A stretch of 64,000 nt of DNA from Paguma larvata (lineage: Eukaryota > Chordata > Mammalia > Carnivora > Viverridae), in contig CM057843.1 of the NCBI GenBank assembly GCA_030068075.1, forward strand, positions 16,387,370 to 16,451,369. The letters are read 5' to 3'. Below the pieces are notes generated by a model. That model made no database searches and was not told where the DNA came from. It saw only the letters and a list, made by a program, of their open reading frames with translations. Positions 1 to 10,683 of the stretch are shown here, piece by piece (position 1 is the stretch's first letter; every line of letters starts with the position of its first letter). The translations under genes and the position numbers were made by a program.

Positions 1-1559
1 ACAACTGAGGGTGTGGGTGTCGCTGGCCCTGCACCTCTCCGGCCACCGCCGGCCGCCGCCACCCGCCGCGGGGGCATCCAGCCCTGAGAACCCAGTCCCC
101 CCACACCCACCTGGCCCCCCGACCTCTCCCGAGAGACAGCAGCTAATCACAGGTTAGAGTTAGGCTAATTCTTTCCTTCCCAGGCTGTCCCGGCCTCGTG
201 TGTGATAGCCGGTTGCACGAATACGTATGTTAGGGCCTTTGATCTCCCGGTACAATGACATAGATTTATCAAATGTTTGCCTCTTTCTGCCTCTTTGAAG
301 GGCTGATTTATAGGACGCGGCCTTTGCCTCCCTTCCTTTCTTGAAAGATGAAGTGTGTGTGAATGGCCAAGGTAATATTTAATATCCTGCCAACCAGGCT
401 TTCGCACTTGCTAACAAATGAACTACACCCCCCCCCCCACATGGCCCACATCTGTTCGGGCTCCTCTTTTTGACTAAATAAATTAGCATTAAAATACCTC
501 ACAGAGAATGCCAAGGGTCCCTTTCTGGCTGAGGGAGCAGGGACAATTCTGAGGGAGAGGGCAGGCCCGGAAGCTGGGGTGCTGCTTCGGCGGATGTTTT
601 CCGTCTTCCTGAGGGTCTAGGGGTGGCGGGCGCAGGTGCCCAACAGGCCAGTGGCCAGGAGATGGCTCGCCCTCTGCTCCCTGCAGATACCCAGGGTTTG
701 TGGGGGGCAGGGGGGGGGGGACGCGGTTTGCTGTCAAAAATGGGCCGGCTGGCTCACTGGATCAAGAAGGGTTTTCCCTAAAGGATTCCTCAGAAGGCGA
801 AGTGTCTTCCATGCAACATCTTATTTAGAGATCAAGGTTGCGCGAAAGGTGAACCCTACTGACTCAGGTGCTCTTTTCAGGGCCTGACTGGGGCTGGGAG
901 CGGGGTGGCTGTGTCTTCCCCGAGCAGGGGGCTGGCTTGGAAAATCCCAGGGGATGGCGGATGTGGTGTAAAGAACAGGTAGGGAAGTGCCCTGGGGCTT
1001 CATCTAGTGGCCGGCCTTGTGATGAAATTGACCTTCATCTGTCCCCGCATATACACGTTCGCTCCGGGCCACAGGCGTAAGGGGGTCAGGACGAGCGTGC
1101 CCTGGGCAAAGCCTTCAGCTCGTCACCTTGGGTACGGGTGGGAGGGCGTGCCGTGCGTCTGCTCGGCAGCTGGGCCCTGCCTTTGCTGGGACCCCTCGCC
1201 AAGGCCTGGGGGTTCTCTTCTGGGGCTCCGGCCACAGGCCCGCTGCCTCAGTGCCCTGACCCCAAAGCCTCCCTGAGGGCCGAACTAAAAGGTACTTCCC
1301 GTTCCTCAACCCCCTTTCCCAGCACACTTCCCAAACCTTCATCATGGGGGGGACCACTGGCTTCCGTACACGGGCTCTGACTGACTGGAACGAGGCCGAG
1401 TGGGTCGAGAAGGGGCATAAACCCTAAATCAGGCCGACCAGGGTCAGCATGCTTTCTTTCTTCCTAGGTGTGAGTGAGAAGTGGGCTCCCAGCCAACAGT
1501 TCCCCACCCACGAGGTAACCACAGTTACCGGTTGTTTTTGGGTTTTTTTGTCATTTTTG

Positions 1560-1690
1560 TTGTTGCTTTCATTTTCTAAAGCTCTCTCAGGCAGGAGGGC
1601 AGGGTTGTTTGACTGTTTTGTTCACTGCTGCGTCCCCGGCACCTGGGCACAGGTAAGTAGTCGATAAATAATTGTGAATGAAAGAACGAA
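1560..1690 (+). mobile_element. L2 3'-end fragment
   Basis: TTTTGTTCACTGCTGCGTCC, CCCGGCACCTGGGCACAGGT and CGATAAATAATTGTGAATGA follow the L2 3' end. Confidence 0.65.
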
Positions 1691-1850
1691 TCATTTGTGT
1701 AAGGGATTCCCACCTCTTAAGGGGAGAGGGCTTGCCCAGAGTGGCATCAACAGCAAATCGAGAGAACAAATGGTCTCCGGGAGGGAGCCACGCCTGATGC
1801 TAGCTTGCTTCTGGGCCTTTCGACTATGTGAACCAATACACTTTTACTCT

Positions 1851-2053
1851 TTTTTTTTTTTTTAACATTTATTCATTTTTGAGAGACAGAGAGACAGAGC
1901 GCGAGCAGGGGAAGGGCAGAGAGAAAGGCAGACACAGAATCCGAAGCAGGCTCCAGGCTCTGAGCCATTAGCACAGAGCCCGATGCGGGGCTCGAACCCA
2001 CAGACCGTGAGATCACGACCTGAGCCGAAGTCGGCTGCCCAACCAGCGCCCCT
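1851..2053 (-). mobile_element. Felid tRNA-Lys SINE (SINEC_Fc-like), full length
   Basis: The poly-T end (tail complement) is at 1851 and the head complement GCGCCCC ends at about 2052. Target-site duplications ATACACTTTTACTCTT (1837-1852) and ATACACTTCTACTCTT (2054-2069) flank it with one mismatch. Confidence 0.93.
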
Positions 2054-4045
2054 ATACACTTCTACTCTTAATCGGGCCTGTTTCGGCTGGGTTTCCTGTC
2101 CCTTGCAATTAGGAGCCCAGACTGACCCAAAGGTTGGTTAACGACTACCTGCTGAGGGCACACGCTGCTACGAGAGTAGCTGTGATTTTTTTTTTCTAGT
2201 TCTGGATAGAGGTCTGTAGTTGGGAGACGCACACGAGCCACCAACGGCAGCCTGGGGCCTGAACAAATGACTAGGCTGGTGGGTTATTTAGATTAGGGAG
2301 ACTCAGAAGGAGCGGAGGAGGAGAGGGAGGAGCTCCTGTTCTAGAAGGTTTGGGGCAGAGGCACCAGAGGGGACCCGCTGTCGGCCGAAAGGCAAGGCGC
2401 ATTGTCTTGAGCAAGCTGGTTCTTACGGCATCTTATGACGTGGCTGCAACCCCACCTGGCCAGGAAGCTTTTTCTTGGGTGCCAGGCAGCGGGGAGACGC
2501 CAGGCAGAGGTCTGTGTGCTTGCGTGTGCGTGAGGGGTGGGGGCAGGTGGGGACGGCCCGGATCTTCCACTGGAGACCAGACCCACGGTCGAGGCCATCA
2601 GGGAACACGGGCAGAGGACGAGAAGGGGACACGAACCACGGAAGCGGATGGCACCACCTTGGCTCCCACGCCGGGACCCTGGAATATCCCAGGATCTCTT
2701 TTGTGCCCATCGCCCACCCAGGCCTGTGGATTTCCTCCTGCCCCTCCCCCTCGCCTGCCCGGCTTCAGACACCTGACCCTCAGCCGGTCTCCCCAGGGGT
2801 CCCAATCTACCTTCCACTCCAGGGCCTGAATCTGTCTAAGGCGCAAACCTGGCCGGCGGTTTTCTTGCACGCGGGACCTTGCTCTCTGCCGGGAACGCTT
2901 TCGCTCCCGAGCCCCCCTCCCCTGCCACGTTCAGCCTGATGCCGAGTGGCCGACGCTGCATTCTTTCCTAAGCACAGAGACCCAGGTGGGATGACACCTT
3001 ATGCCTGCGTGCCCCGGAAAGAACAGAGGGTGCGAGTGGGGCATGGAGAGCTGTAGGCTCAGTCTGGCTCCGATGTCCTCAGGAAAGAGAGAGGGCCCAC
3101 AGCCGGACCGCCCTGTGATGGGTACAGGGCCCCGAAGAGAGGATCAGAGCCCGACTAAGAGACACAGGAACCAGGATCCCAGAGAAGTCGGTGTTGAGAA
3201 GGCCCTGCAGAGGCTGAGCAGAGACAATCCCCCGGAAGGCAGGGGGGCCCGGAGACCATCCACAGACTCGGGGTCACTCACTGGAGTGCCCCCGTGACCC
3301 CCACCCCCCCACCGCAGTCCTCCTGCCCCGCCACCTCCAGGGTGAACTCTGGGAGGGGTCACGGACGGATCTGGGTCCGTCTCTTCGTCCCACAGAAGGC
3401 CTGGCACGTAGCACCCTACGTTATCTGCTTAGCGGAGAAGGGACTCCATGGCTGTTGAGCTAACCCACCCCGTCTGAGGGTTAGCTGCCTCTTCCCTCCC
3501 TGATGCTTTATTTTGGTTTGTGTTTGTGTGTTTGTCTTGCCTGACGCCTCTTGGACTGCTTGTTTGTCCTCATTACCTTGTGGTCTTGAGATGTCTGGGG
3601 GTGGGGTGGGGTTACCCTCCCTGCTCCCGCCAGCCCCCACCTCTGCGCTGGGCTTTGCTTTAGTGAGAGGAGCTGTCTGCTAAGAGCCCCGTCGGCGGGT
3701 GTCCCAGCCCGCGGTGACCCCGGGCTGCTGTCCGCTGAGGGCAGACTGGCTTTTACCAAGACACCGGTGCGCCTTTTTCCCCCACTCCATCCGCCTGACC
3801 TGCCTTCTCGACCTTCTCTGTGCTCGGGGCCCCCGTCCTCTCAGCCTGTACTTCCCAGGAGGGTCCCGCAGTTTATGGACCGAGCGGCTGACCGGGATGC
3901 ACGCTGGCTCTCACACGCCAGAGCTACTAGCTGAGCTCACGGTTGCCGGGGAGGCGTCAAAACAGTGGCTTTGGCAAAAGACGGTGGAGCTAGACACCAG
4001 ATTCTCTGCTAATGTATCTGAAAAAGCCAAAAAAAGAAACAGGCT

Positions 4046-4078
4046 AGAGAGAGAGAGAGAAAACGAGAGAGAGAGAGA
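4046..4078. repeat. (GA)n tract
   Basis: GAGAGAGAGAGAAAACGAGA and continuation; interrupted GA dinucleotides. Confidence 0.9.
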
Positions 4079-4345
4079 AATAGTGTCCAAGAAGTCAACT
4101 TAAGAATGCTTTGCTAAGTGGTTGAGCCAAGACAGCCCTGAAGACAGAGGAAATGTTAAAATTTACCACATTCTGGAGAACAAAGACCAAGCGAAATCAA
4201 GAAGAAATGACATGAATTCATCCTGGGTCAACGAGGCTGATTTTCTGCACAAAACAGAACGCCGCGCCTGCCCGGGATTCCGTCACGTGGGGCGGGCGCC
4301 GATCTCCCCCACCCTCAAGCTGTTCCGCCGGCTCCTGGGTCCTCT

Positions 4346-4495
4346 GCCTCCAGTCACTCACTCATTCCTTCTGTCACTGATGGAGCATCTACCTTGCCGT
4401 CCCTGGTTTTAGGGGCTGGTGGGCACAGCGGAAAGAGACAGACAGACAGTCCTGCCTTCCTGGGGAAGCAGGGAACAGTCTCTAAACAGGTAAAT
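4346..4495 (-). mobile_element. L2 fragment (tentative)
   Basis: CACTGATGGAGCATCTACC and CCTGCCTTCCTGGGGAAGCA look like antisense L2 3' sequence, well decayed. Confidence 0.5.
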
Positions 4496-6949
4496 ACAAC
4501 AGGCGGGTCGCGTTTGGGTGGCTCCGACGGGAGATGGACACGGCAGTAATGGTGGCGGCTGGGGTGGTGGTCTGAAGTTAGAGAAGGCCAAGTCCAAAAC
4601 ATGTAGAAACCGTAAGCTGGTGGCAGCAGAGGTGAGGGGTGGCCAGAGCCAGCGGATGTCTCCCAGCCGGGGGCGGTGACCCAGGCTGGGCCAGTCAGCA
4701 TGCGAGCTTGGGGAGGTCAGATGGCGTCTCTGACGATCGGAGATGGGGGCGGCGGCGGGCCCAGAGACTGCGTAACAGGACCCGAATCAGGAAGCGAGCG
4801 CCGGAGGCTCTTTGATCCAGAAACATCTCTTTATGTCTTATATTTGGTGAGGCAATTGTGGCCCAAAGATGACGGAAATCTGTAATCTGCTCAGCATGAG
4901 GCCCGTTATATTTGAGCTTCCAACGAAGAAGCTTCTGCCTCTACTCTAGGCAGATAGCAGGTATCAACTTACCTACAGGTTGACAGCTCCTGGGGAAAGA
5001 CCAACAGCAACCTGTCAAGTGTCCATTTCCATTGCTGGACCCTGTTTAATTTCCACTTGCCTCCAACGCCTGGTCGGTGGATACCACTGATCCTACCAGG
5101 AGGAGGAAGTGTGCCCACCGACAGAAGCAGAGCTTTGTGGGTAATCACTAGCTGACCTCTAATTCCCAGGAAAGAGCCAACAAGGCATCTTCCGGACTCC
5201 GTTCTTCATTCAAGGCAAACGAGGTGTCCTCTTGGGAACCCGGGCATGTCACCAGAAGGGTCCGGCAGCCAGCGACAACTGTCGCCTGGAGTGTGTCGGG
5301 GAGGTGGGGAGAGGTGCGTGTCGGAGACCCCGGCTCCAGCAGAAACAGAGGAGTGAGCCTCCTGTACACCGGGGTCAGCAAGCAGGGAAAGCTTTGCTGT
5401 CTCCCCTCCTGCCCCCTCACCTTAGGGCAGAGAGAAGTGCCAAGTCCCAGCTGTTTTCTTAGTGGACAGGAGGTGGGGACGACGGTGGAGGGGGTCACAA
5501 GGGTGAACCAGCAGAGGCAGAGTCAGTTCTGCACGTCCTCGGAGCTAACTGTGGCTCCCAGGAGTTCAGCCCTTCTCTTTCGGCACTGGCGGGAGTGGGA
5601 CAATGCAGGCACGTGTATTTAAAGGTCCTCCTACTGGGCCAGACGGAGCCCGATGTGTGTCTGAAAAGAAAAGCCGGTTCCAGGAGCAAGCAAAGCCATT
5701 CCCCTTACGGCCTTTGGTGACAGGTGGTTTATCCTTATAAGTGACACAGTGGCCTTCCTGAAACAAAACAAAGTTGGTACGGTCTCCCCAGAGTCCGAAG
5801 GAACGCTATGCTAAGAATCACGCTTTTAAAAAAGCTGATTAAGGGGCCGGATGTGTCCATTTTCCTTTGCATTCGTAAGCTGTGTTTAGAATAACCAGCC
5901 TCCCTGTGAAACCCTGTTTCATATCTCAAGGCCCCCCCTCCTGCCCGTGTGGCCCCCAGGCCTACCCCTGCAACCGAGTGGCCTGAAGGACCTGAGTGAA
6001 AACCGATTAGTCCACACAGCACGTCCCAGGCTGTGCTCCAGGGGGCCGCTAATTCCACGCACCTGCCGAGTAGGCCGGGGACTCACCAGCGGCAGCAAAC
6101 CCTGCTCTTTAAGTTTTACTTCGAGTCCCACGAGGCCATACTACGCACACGTGCCCGGTGACGCCCCCAGCGCACCGCAGCGTGGACGTGACTTCCTGAA
6201 GATGCCCCACGAAAGAACGTGCTTCGCCCAGCTGGGGAATGAGGACGAGCATTCCTTAGGGAAGCGGCCAAGGTCGGAGGCTCTAGCAGGTGTGAAGATC
6301 CGAGGGGCCCCAGGAGTCCAGGTGAGCGAGCAACATCCTGGGGTCCCAGGGCGGGGGGGGGGGAAGGGCGTGGCCGCAGGAGCTTGCAATCCTCCTCCCA
6401 CTCCGGACTTACAGCATCCATCGGGCTTTGGGGACGTCACCTGAGAACAGGGTGCCCTCAGGGCGTTGTGTGGGGCGGAAGCAAATTCTCACATCCAAGA
6501 TCCCTGCGGAGCAAACTGGGTCTGAGTGTGGAGAAGCTGCGGCTTCCTTTGCCGCGCAGACAGATGGCGCCCCAGCCACCGGGATCTTCCGAGCAGGAGC
6601 ACGAGAGGTGCGGGAGCCCCCGGGGGATGAGCTCTGTGGGGTCGGTTTCAAGGAAAGAAGGGAGAAGCTGGGTGTTTCCAACCCGAAGGTAGGGTAGGGG
6701 CGGGCAGGTCATGGCCCTTCTTCTTTTAGCCACAATATTTATGCTCATGATTCTTTCGGGTGTACAGGTATAAAAAAATCCAACGCGCTCACTTTCCCCG
6801 CCTTGCAACAGACGTGCTGACTGCCTTCGAACCCTCCGCCGGCTCACAAAAGCGAGTCCAGCGTTAGCAATTCTGCCAGGGCCTGTGCAAACTCGGGGCA
6901 AGGTGATTAAATCCATGACATCACACACACCTGCGTTCTTATGGACTGC

Positions 6950-6955
6950 TTTATT
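6950..6955 (-). promoter_or_regulatory. COX10: COX10 polyadenylation signal AATAAA
   Basis: On the minus strand the sequence reads GCTGCAATAAAGCAG. It is a canonical hexamer outside any SINE tail, followed within 20-40 bases by a GT-rich stretch (the complement of ATCACACACACC near 6920-6932) that could act as the downstream element. Confidence 0.7.
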
Positions 6956-8046
6956 GCAGCAGGAAGAGAGGATGGAGGCATTTTACAAATCCGAGGGCTG
7001 CGACGGGGCGTAGATGTTCTCTGTGGACATTCCTATGCCGTGTCCCCCGCAGTAAAGGCCCCGGATACGCCGGGAGCCAAGACTGCAGCGAACTGGAAAC
7101 AGGGCTCACATGTTCTCTGCACCGGCTTCAGAGATTTTTGAGAACGGGCACGCTGCAGTGACCGTTTAAATGCTGCCTTCACGACTCCCTGAAATGCATC
7201 CCTACAGGGGCCCGGAGACCGAGCAAGGAAAACAGCCCGTCAAGCATCGAGACCGTCAGGCACGCGGGGCTCGACAGCGGAGCCGGCGCGTCTGTAAAGG
7301 ACGGACGGATGGAAGGGACCACAGGTGCCTGGCTACAGGTTAGCTCGCACGACTCCCGGGACTGGACGCTTCCCCACCAAGAGTCCGACCCAAGCTTCTG
7401 GCTCTCAAAGCCACTGGACGTGAGGACGCTGATTTGAGTTCAGAAGATACCAGGAGAGAACGGCTTTCCACCGAAGGGACGAGAACGCGAGCTCCGTGGC
7501 TGGCTGGGCCGGCTCACCTTCTGGCCTGTTTTCCCTTCTGCGGCCTTGAGGAGCCACGCGGCAAACTGGCGGCCGAAGGCGGACAGGAAGGGGTCAGAGC
7601 CCGAGGGACGGCTGGCATGAAGTCCAGCGCTACCCTTCCAGAAAGAAAACGCTTCAGACACCTCCTGTATTTCCAAGCAAACTATAAAGATGCCTTTGAT
7701 TCCTTGGGGTTTTTGAAATGCTGATATGTAAGGGGGGTGGGCCAGGGGCTGGCAGTCCCGTCTGGGATCCCCTAGGCAACCGTTTGGAATTCTCCCTTCG
7801 AGATCGGCCAGCAGCACGTCCTTCGTGTTCTGTTATTGTTCGGGGGAGTATGCGGTTGAGAATATATGTGAGAAAGCTGGATGGGGGCCTTGCCTCTTTC
7901 ACAGGGGGTGGGGTGGGGGGGGGAAGGCAGTGCGAATTTCCTCCGACGTGGCCCTCCGGGGACTGAGGACACAGAAACTGCAGGCGTAGTACCCCCTTGA
8001 TCAACGCATCTGGTCACCAGTGAGCGTTCCGACTGGCGGCCTGGGA

Positions 8047-8048
8047 GT

Positions 8049-8093
<45 letters not shown>

Positions 8094-8095
8094 TG
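8047..8095. repeat. (GT)n microsatellite in the COX10 3'UTR
   Basis: About 20 GT units with one interruption (GTGAGTGTGT) at the left side. On the mRNA strand this is a CA repeat. Confidence 0.97.
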
Positions 8096-8469
8096 GCCAA
8101 AGGAAGACGCGGCCTTGTACATCTATGCAAAGAAGAAAATCAACGGGGACGGCAGGGGGGCTGGAGGAAGAACGATACAAAGACCTTAAAGAGAAAAATA
8201 TTCTCTTCGCACTATCAATCACCTGAGCAAACCTGTATCTTATTTGGGGAGTTATTTCGTATGTTACCATTAAAAACATCGTCGGGTGATCACGGAGCAC
8301 CAAAGCATTTTACAATCTCGTACGAAACCCCGCGATTTCCCTTCTCGGGCTCTGGCATGGCCAAAACATTCTGGTCTCACCGCAAAGGACAAAAAAAAAA
8401 AAAAAAAAAATTGTGCGTCTCCCTGTCCGCTTTTTGTTTTTGTTTTTTTTCCCACGCGCCCGCGCGGTG

Positions 8470-8876
8470 TCAGCCCCGAGGCTCCCCGCTGGCACAGGGC
8501 GCCCCGGGGCGCCGCTTGCAGGTGAGCATGAGCAGCAGGAGCAGCGGCAGGTGCCAGAGGCTGCAGAAGAACAGCTTCCGGGAGCTCTTCCGGTCCGCGT
8601 CGGCGTAGAACCGGAAGCCGAGGTAGGAAATGTACAGGTTGATGGGGAGGGAGATGGCGGGGAAGGTCCACGTGGTGACGTCCAGGACGGGGGCGGCGGC
8701 CGACAGTCCGATCAAGGCCAGGCAGTGGCGCAGGGCGACGCGCCTGCACAGGGCCGGGTGGGTGACCGACATCATGCAGTAGCCGCCGCGGGAGTAGTCT
8801 TCGCGGAGGCCCCAGCTCAGGGCGTTGAAGTGGGGGAACTGCCAGGAGTAGAGGATTCCTCCCAGGAGAAACGCCC
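8470..8876 (-). CDS. COX10: COX10 terminal coding exon (exon 7), heme O synthase C-terminus
   Basis: This exon encodes the last 134 residues of protoheme IX farnesyltransferase, the inner-mitochondrial-membrane enzyme that farnesylates heme b to heme O on the way to heme A for cytochrome c oxidase. It starts after an AG acceptor (intron ...CCGCGCACAG) and its first two bases, GG, complete the Gly codon split with exon 6. The frame reads [17 protein letters not shown], then [15 protein letters not shown], the second conserved loop of UbiA-type prenyltransferases. Several hydrophobic helices follow, including [17 protein letters not shown]. The stop codon is at 8470-8472. The extreme C-terminal tail after MLTCKR is Arg/Gly/Pro-rich and differs from the human tail as I remember it; tails in this family are variable. 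Near identity to the vertebrate protein elsewhere makes the call very secure. The exon is GC-rich, which creates long but meaningless antisense frames. Confidence 0.97.
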
Positions 8877-9597
8877 CTGTGCGCGGTTTGAGGGGGAAAG
8901 GGGAGGCAAAGACACGCCGTCATCGGAGGCTTACAAAGGTATCGCTTCCTGTCGCCCGCAAGCCCTTCTGGCCCCAAGGTGGCCCCCCCACCCCCGATGT
9001 CACCCGGATCTCAGATTCTTGGCCCCGCCCTGTTCTCGCCTCTGCCTGTCCAGGTCGGCCTGGCATGGGGACGAGCCAGGGGGAGGGGTTAACTGCACAC
9101 TCTCCAAGTTCCCTCCACCCCCACCGCGGGACACTGAGCATCTGTGCCTCCCGTCCCCCCAGCGCCCACCACGTGTCCCAGCACTGCACAACCCATAGGC
9201 GGGACCTCTGTGCACGGGGCTTGGGCTGGCAGAGGGGGCCTCCCGGACAAGGTCCCTCCCCAGGGTGCCTGGCGGCCCCGCTTGCAGTGACAGTACTGAA
9301 CTCGCCTCAGGCCCGAGCTGAGCATCCTGGCTTTTGTCTGTGTCCTGACTGAGCCACAGTGCACAGCCAGGGCTCCCGGGGCAGGTGTCTGGCACATTCC
9401 AGAGGTACTAAGATGGTGTGTGTCATATAAATGGAGTGGCTTAAAGGAACACGGTCTCCTGAGCCGACGAGAGCTTCTGTGTGGCCCTGTGGTTTTTCAA
9501 TGAGGACATATTGGTACCTTGAGAACCCTTTAGCCCCTCTGTCTGGAACAGGGCCTCCCCTCCCCCACAGGGGTGGGAGGCCGGCCGCCATCACAGG

Positions 9598-9690
9598 GCA
9601 CCTATCAGCTGACAGGGACTTTCACGCAGTTTACCGCATTTAATCCTGACCGTAGGATGTTAGGTAGGGTTCATGGTCATTAAGTGAACC
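9598..9690 (-). mobile_element. MIR fragment
   Basis: The complement of the MIR 3' half is visible: GCATTTAATCCTGACC, then TTAGGTAGGGTTCATGGTCA. Confidence 0.55.
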
Positions 9691-9844
9691 TGAACCATCA
9701 CAGATCAGATGATGTTAAGTTCTACAAAAGGTGGTGAGGGAGGGCTTCAGAACAAGCCCGTGTGATGCGAGGACGGCCTCCCACGAGTCAGGGAGCCCAC
9801 TCCCGCGCAGGAGACGGACTCGCTGCTCGCTTACTCCCACGGAA

Positions 9845-10130
9845 AGTGCTTACTGAGCGCCTACTAAGCGGCGAGCACCGAGCCGGGCACTGGGGATAGG
9901 AAGGAGAGCACAGATCCACACGTGCCCCTCCAGAACACGGTTCGCCATTGAGGCGTTCACCGAGAGCCACACTAATGAGTCTATGTCGCCACCCAGCTGC
10001 TGTGCACAAGTCCGGGCAATGAGGACACAGAGGAAGACCAGGTGGAGGCAGGCGGAGAAGGCCTCTCGGAGGAAGGGATGTCTGGGCTGGGCTCGGCAGG
10101 ACAAGTGCCCTAGTCCTATGAGGGCTGGCG
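9845..10130 (-). mobile_element. L2 fragment
   Basis: GTGCTTACTGAGCGCCTACT, GAGCCGGGCACTGGGGATAG and GAAGGCCTCTCGGAGGAAGG match L2 3' sequence in antisense. Confidence 0.7.
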
Positions 10131-10196
10131 GAGGGAAGAGTGGTCACGAAGGGGCCGGAAGGTGCGCGGTGTAGACGAGGTATTAAAAGGAGATGA

Positions 10197-10410
10197 GGGG
10201 GCGCCTGGGTGGCTCAGTTGGTTGAGCGGCCGACTTCGGCTCGGGACACGATCTCACAGTCTGTGAGTTCGAGCCCCGCGTCGGGCTCTGTGCTGACAGC
10301 TCGGAGCCTGGAGCCTGCTTCGGATTCTGTATCTCCCTCTTTGCCCTGCCCCTGCTCACACTCTGTCTCTATGTCTCTCAAAAATAAATAAACATTAAAA
10401 AAAAAAAAAA
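10197..10410 (+). mobile_element. Felid tRNA-Lys SINE, full length
   Basis: A near-consensus copy running from GGGGCGCCTGGGTGGCTCAG to AAAAATAAATAAACATT plus an A14 tail. Flanking duplications are AAGGAGATGAG and AAGGAAATGAG. Confidence 0.95.
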
Positions 10411-10655
10411 GGAAATGAGAACATGCATTAGGATTCACAGACCTGTCTACTGGAAGAAAAACAGGTCAGTTGGACTGTACAATAATTTAAAAAATATATC
10501 AGGATCAGAAAAGGAAAGCTAGTGTGGCTGAAGGGACGGGCAGGGCGACCGCCCCCAACTCAGCGGGCTGTGCTTTTGAAGTGCTGGCTTGATCCCCAAA
10601 GCACCAAAGCAACAGGAAGCCAGGAGACATGTGGAGACGGGAACGTGTTTCAGCG

Positions 10656-10683
10656 TGCGTGTGTGTGTGTGTGTGTGTGTGTC
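10656..10683. repeat. (GT)n microsatellite
   Basis: GCGTGTGTGTGTGTGTGTGT, 12-13 units, in intron 6. Confidence 0.95.

Larger units (their letters stand above)
1..6929. other. Intergenic region downstream of COX10
   Basis: No coding homology is visible on either strand. The region contains an L2 3'-end fragment near 1560-1690, one felid SINE at 1851-2053, an L2-like fragment at 4346-4495 and a GA-rich tract at 4046-4078. The first 100 bases are very CpG/GC-rich. The overlapping frames of about 155-160 codons at 2340-2940 occur on both strands at once and look like chance frames in GC-rich DNA. Confidence 0.7.
6930..8469 (-). other. COX10: COX10 3'UTR (approximate extent)
   Basis: This is the sequence between the COX10 stop codon (8470-8472) and the first well-placed minus-strand AATAAA at 6950-6955. 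The implied 3'UTR of about 1.5 kb agrees with the size expected for mammalian COX10 mRNA. It contains a (GT)n run at 8047-8095, which is CA in the mRNA, and an A run at 8392-8410, which is U in the mRNA. There is no SINE inside it. The exact cleavage point is inferred, not seen. Confidence 0.7.

Noticed and set aside
2341..2939. Overlapping frames of about 155-160 codons downstream of COX10
   Set aside because: Open on both strands and in several frames, Pro/Gly/Arg-rich, with no domain; chance frames in GC-rich DNA.
8413..9198. 261-codon plus-strand open frame
   Set aside because: It is antisense to COX10 exon 7 and its UTR, a shadow of GC-rich coding sequence, with no recognisable domain.
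10197..10300. tRNA-like heads with A- and B-box sequences in the SINEs
   Set aside because: They are joined to the SINE body and A-tail, occur about 36 times and are flanked by target-site duplications, so they are SINEs, not tRNA genes.
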